From Choristocarpus tenellus KU-1152 (taxonomy: Eukaryota > Phaeophyceae), in NCBI GenBank assembly GCA_964200185.2, contig CAXNAD020000174.1, positions 1 to 25,858 of the forward strand: 25,858 nucleotides of DNA. The letters are read 5' to 3'. The translations under genes were made by a program, and so were the position numbers. Below the pieces are notes generated by a model, which made no database searches, had not been told where the DNA came from, and saw only the letters and a list, made by a program, of their open reading frames with translations. Positions 24,101 to 25,858 of the stretch are shown in pieces. Numbering within the stretch: position 1 is the stretch's first letter; every line of letters starts with the position of its first letter.

Positions 24101-24866
24101 ACTATACTATACTATACAATACTATACTATACTATACTATATAATACTATACAATACAATACAATACAATACTATACTATACAATACTGTACTATATAAT
24201 ACTATACTATACTATACTATACTATACTATACTATACTATACTATCCTGTTACTATGTTGAACATGTATGATACCTGTATGTAGGTGTACTGTTCATAAA
24301 AGACAAAGTAAATGCTGTATGGAAAGGCCAGGTTCCCCAGTCCTCCATGTGTCCTTTGTCCCTCATACCTCTCTGATACATTATCCGCAAGCTGGTTGTC
24401 ACCATTAGTGTTAGTGTTAGTGTTAGTGTCATCATTAGTGTTACTGTTGGTTTAATTGTTAGTGTTAGTATTAGTGTTATTATCATGGTCATTATTAGTG
24501 CTATTATTAGTGTCATTGTCAGTGTTAATGTTAGTGTCCATTGTGTACAGGGGGATGAGGTGTAAGGGTTGGACATCCACTGATAGTAATACAATCAGTA
24601 GTCCTGCACTATTGGTAATAATAAAAATAATAATAATAACAAACATATAATAAACATAAAAACCACCATAATACTACCTTGATTTTGTTTTTCACATGAG
24701 CACACCATTTCAACAAGGCGGGTTGTGTTGAAGTTGACAAGCTATATACCTATAAAAAGGGGGGAATCCATCGTAGGACATTGCTGATGCTCCTATGAGA
24801 CCATTAGAGGGGTACATACCTAATACATACACCCACAAACGGTCTAGAGCACCATGCATACAGCAA
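17905..24866 (-). CDS. NPC1: NPC1-like sterol transporter, C-terminal part (5' end beyond window)
   Basis: NPC1 is an RND-family multi-pass membrane protein of late endosomes/lysosomes that receives cholesterol or other sterols from NPC2 and moves it out of the lumen. The minus-strand exons give about 300-330 residues matching its C-terminal third: an HGA and GLIGAS segment, FPYSIYFVFYEQY, a membrane segment (VGVVLLSVAVLTGF), VSINAVSVCNL, LGLSVEFCLHIATAF (the GISVEFCSHI motif), TGSSVLTGITLTKLVGVSVL, FRLYYFRMY and LAVLPVLLSLYGP. Order and spacing follow human NPC1. SGITLTKLVGV.VLC is more like plant NPC1 (human has LTKFGGIVVLA). The first two-thirds, including the NPC2-binding and sterol-sensing domains, lie outside the window. 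NPC1L1 cannot be excluded from this part. One exon junction near 24,760 is unresolved. Confidence 0.92.
18418..18586 (-). CDS. NPC1: NPC1-like exon with TGSSVLTGITLTK
   Basis: First base completes the split Arg; then QERAAAAMKDTGSSVLTGIT, LTKLVGVSVLCIAPSLLFRL and YYFRMYICVIIAGGFQ. This matches [21 protein letters not shown] and FQIFYFRMYLA of human NPC1. Sites are TTTGGCAG|G and CAG|GTATGG. Confidence 0.95.
18855..18928 (-). CDS. NPC1: NPC1-like exon with SVEFC motif
   Basis: VMALGLSVEFCLHIATAFER then KAGS plus a split Arg codon. It matches VMSCGISVEFCSHITRAF and KGSRVER of NPC1. The donor chosen is CAG|GTATGT, which keeps GSR-QER in frame; a GT seven bases upstream would break it. Acceptor CATTCCCAG|GTA. 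Confidence 0.95.
19078..19280. other. Assembly gap (10 N) with duplicated-looking ends
   Basis: Ten N at 19153-19162. To the left: AATGCTGTGTAC, a poly-C run, then AGCCAC and an AT-rich stretch. To the right: poly-A, then AATGTTGTTTAC, a poly-C run, then AGGGAC and an AT-rich stretch. The two sides look like two noisy versions of the same sequence, so the gap probably marks a failed overlap rather than missing DNA. Confidence 0.75.
19490..19895 (+). pseudogene. Decayed mariner-like (Tc1/mariner superfamily) transposase, C-terminal part
   Basis: In the plus-strand frame from 19534 to a stop at 19828 I see QDRAKPHTN, like the second catalytic-Asp motif of mariner transposases (QD.A.PH), then after a stop codon QPANSLDLNINDLGFFYSIQ, like the third catalytic-Asp motif (QP.NSPDLN..DLGFF..IQ, wording known from plant-type DD39D mariners). 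A further motif, GNNTFKIFHYSKENAKK, continues after a frameshift near 19826. At least one stop and one or two frameshifts make it dead. The 5' half and terminal inverted repeats were not found. It lies antisense in an NPC1 intron. Confidence 0.7.
19494..19540 (+). repeat. 15-bp triplication at the transposase catalytic motif
   Basis: TGATGTAGCAGGACA occurs three times in direct tandem (period 15). The last copy carries the CAGGAC codons (Gln-Asp) of the presumed catalytic motif, so the codons for that motif are repeated three times, separated by stops. Confidence 0.85.
20154..20213 (+). repeat. Imperfect tandem repeat with CAGAGTAGGTATT core
   Basis: CAGAGTAGGTATT occurs three times at intervals of about 22-24 bases. 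Short, no further meaning seen. Confidence 0.7.
20830..20858 (+). repeat. ATTACC hexamer microsatellite
   Basis: About five tandem copies of TTACCA/ATTACC within the NPC1-like intron. Confidence 0.85.
21420..21491 (-). CDS. NPC1: NPC1-like exon with SINAVSVCNL
   Basis: Twenty-four codons: VWAWGEVSSSPSKVSINAVS then VCNL. VWAWG...VSINAVSVCNL corresponds to MWLWGISLNAVSLVNL in human NPC1, with about seven extra residues (EVSSSPS) between the tryptophan motif and SINAVS, just after a membrane segment. Phase 0; GTCTCAG|GTG and CTG|GTAAGC. Confidence 0.88.
21492..22266 (-). other. NPC1-like intron
   Basis: 775 bp, AT-rich, with two short CTAACCCTAACC-like telomeric words (near 21758-21770 and 22096-22108). 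No coding signal. Confidence 0.8.
22267..22398 (-). CDS. NPC1: NPC1-like membrane-segment exon
   Basis: Forty-four codons: GVALQNMMLGVGVVLLSVAV then LTGFTTATIVTTLVLSTAIG then TVGL. It covers two hydrophobic segments equivalent to IFNLGVSLGAIFLVTMVLL and SAVIMCATIAMVLVNMFGV of human NPC1. Sites are ATATTTAG|GGT and TTG|GTGAGT; phase 0. Confidence 0.9.
22614..22725 (+). repeat. 15-bp tandem repeat TGTAACTGACTAAT(T/A)
   Basis: About seven copies. Two carry CCGAA instead of CTGAC, and two end in A rather than T. Confidence 0.85.
23268..23578 (+). repeat. 12-bp tandem array with 120-bp higher-order repeat
   Basis: About 26 copies of CAATC(T/C)(T/C)ATTA(T/C). 23281-23400 and 23401-23520 are a tandem pair of 120-bp blocks (ten 12-mers each) that differ at two positions only (23281 vs 23401 and 23330 vs 23450). 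Because 12 is a multiple of 3, both strands stay open with four-residue periodic peptides; these are not genes. Confidence 0.93.
24101..24245 (+). repeat. ACTAT pentamer microsatellite, 29 units
   Basis: 145 bases in perfect 5-bp register, mostly ACTAT with ACAAT, ATAAT and one ACTGT variant. It sits in the intron just downstream of an NPC1 donor site on the minus strand. Confidence 0.92.
24275..24391 (-). CDS. NPC1: NPC1-like exon with FPYSIYFVFYEQY
   Basis: Thirty-nine codons: LADNVSERYEGQRTHGGLGN then LAFPYSIYFVFYEQYTYIQ. FPYS.YFVFYEQY is one of the best conserved NPC1 motifs (FPYSVFYVFYEQYLTI in human). Sites are GACAACCAG|CTT and CAG|GTATCA; phase 0. Confidence 0.93.
24403..24542 (+). 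repeat. Degenerate TTAGTG hexamer repeat
   Basis: Imperfect copies of TTAGTG(T) through the end of an NPC1 intron, immediately before the acceptor of the exon at 24391 when read on the minus strand. The repeat takes the place of a normal pyrimidine tract. Confidence 0.8.
24678..24749 (-). CDS. NPC1: NPC1-like exon, tentative
   Basis: Twenty-four codons in phase 0: VYSLSTSTQPALLKWCAHVK then NKIK, followed in frame by LADNV of the next exon. It resembles [20 protein letters not shown] of human NPC1 in position and pattern (Tyr, Leu, TS, later basic residues) but not closely. The frame has a stop directly before, so it must begin at CTTTTTATAG|GTA or at the AG eight bases further. Confidence 0.55.
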
Positions 24867-24873
24867 CTCAGCA
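24780..24873 (-). CDS. NPC1: NPC1-like exon candidate with HGA and GLIGAS
   Basis: The minus frame reads LSCCMHGALDRLWVYVLGM then YPSNGLIGASAM. It resembles the CAKGGHGAY...GVIQASEF segment of plant NPC1 and CGKGGHAAY...RVGATYF of human. The upper edge could be 24866 or 24873 (acceptor GTGCTGAG or GGTGAG). Its junction with the exon at 24678-24749 is the unresolved one. Confidence 0.45.
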
Positions 24874-25119
24874 CTCACCAAAACAAAATAATTCTTAATT
24901 TTATCCTTGTAATAGGTTGTACCTTTTATTTGTAACATCTCCTTGTAATAGGTTGTACCTTTCATTTGTAACATCTCCTTCGCTATTAATCTCCTCAATC
25001 ATCAATCATACTACTATTCTCCTGTAACTGACATAACTACAGTTACAAACAGGGGAGAAATGGATCAACAGCACTGCATTGATGCTTCCTCTTCAAATGT
25101 ACCAAGTGCCTTATTACAC
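24874..25119. other. Probable NPC1-like intron sequence
   Basis: No exon could be assigned. It contains two tandem copies of a 36-bp unit (24905-24940 and 24941-24976), differing at one base. Confidence 0.6.
24905..24976 (+). repeat. 36-bp tandem duplication
   Basis: Two adjacent copies starting CCTTGTAATAGGTTG and ending GTAACATCT, differing only by T/C at one place. Confidence 0.93.
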
Positions 25120-25858
25120 ACTACCACACTACCATACTACCATACTACCACACTACCATACTACCACACTACCATACTACCATACTACCACACTACCATA
25201 CTACCATACTACCATACTACCACACTACCACACTACCATACTACCACACTACCATACTACCATACTACCATACTACCATACTACCACACTACCATACTAC
25301 CACACTACCACACTACCACACTACCATACTACCATACTACCACACTACCACACTACCATACTACCACACTACCATACTACCACACTACCATACTACCATA
25401 CTACCATACTACCACACTACCATACTACCACACTACCATACTACCACACTACCACACTACCATACTACCATACTACCACACTACCACACTACCATACTAC
25501 CATACTACCATACTACCATACTACCATACTACCATACTACCACACTACCACACTACCATACTACCATACTACCATACTACCACACTACCATACTACCATA
25601 CTACCATACTACCACACTACCATACTACCATACTACCATACTACCATACTACCATACTACCACACTACCATACTACCACACTACCATACTACCACACTAC
25701 CACACTACCACACTACCACACTACCATACTACCACACTACCATACTACCACACTACCACACTACCATACTACCATACTACCACACTACCACACTACCACA
25801 CTACCATACTACCACACTACCATACTACCATACTACCATACTACCATACTACCACACT
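25120..25858 (+). repeat. 8-bp satellite ACTACCA(C/T), 92 units, runs off the window
   Basis: 739 bases in unbroken 8-bp register: 92 full units plus ACT at the edge. Seven of the eight positions are invariant by eye; only the last base varies, C in 39 units and T in 53, in an irregular order. It is probably in the NPC1-like gene or its upstream part; the gene's remaining exons must lie beyond it. Confidence 0.97.

Larger units (their letters stand above)
22399..24274 (-). other. NPC1-like intron, dominated by satellites
   Basis: 1.9 kb. It contains GTAGTATACTGTA-like runs (about 22440-22490), a 15-bp repeat (22614-22725), the 12-bp array with 120-bp higher order (23268-23578), short ATCAATGTAT repeats (23760-23785) and the ACTAT pentamer array (24101-24245), which ends 29 bases from the next exon. 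Confidence 0.85.

Noticed and set aside
24003-24284. Plus-strand frame with repeated YYTILYNTIQYN
   Set aside because: It is made by the ACTAT pentamer array.
25120-25858. CRISPR-like or coding repeat array
   Set aside because: There are no spacers and the unit is 8 bp; it is a simple satellite in a eukaryotic genome.

Overview
This is a stretch of AT-rich nuclear eukaryotic DNA. The genes are rich in spliceosomal introns (most with GT-AG ends), exons are short and separated by 0.2-2.9 kb introns full of simple repeats, and a 10-N assembly gap is present. Two conserved genes lie tail to tail. Both proteins are highly conserved across eukaryotes, so they do not fix the lineage. Several motifs (the MCM3 peptide [13 protein letters not shown], the NPC1 peptide LTKLVGVSVLC) look to me more like plant, fungal or protist versions than vertebrate ones, so I only claim a non-vertebrate eukaryote: an early-branching animal, an alga or another protist.

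Layout. 1-3,400 is upstream flank with dispersed repeats and frame-broken fragments resembling a Gag protein of a Ty3/gypsy-type LTR retrotransposon (about 2,020-3,240). 3,480-16,575 (+) is a complete MCM3 gene, which I resolve into 17 coding exons giving an 818-residue protein with every AAA+ motif. At least one of its introns, and probably two, starts with GC instead of GT. 16,576-17,904 is the short convergent intergenic region. 17,905 to about 24,870 (-) holds the last eight or so coding exons of an NPC1-like sterol transporter of the RND family; its 5' part lies beyond the right edge. One intron of this gene contains a decayed mariner-like transposase and the assembly gap. 25,120-25,858 is a pure 8-bp satellite that runs off the end of the window.

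The two genes are not functionally linked. MCM3 is a subunit of the MCM2-7 replicative helicase; NPC1 exports sterol from late endosomes or lysosomes. I found no operon-like system, CRISPR array, tRNA or rRNA. The unusual content is in gene structure (GC-AG introns, a possible 38-nt intron) and in the tandem repeats (a 92-unit array with one binary variable site, a 120-bp higher-order repeat, a perfect 87-bp duplication).
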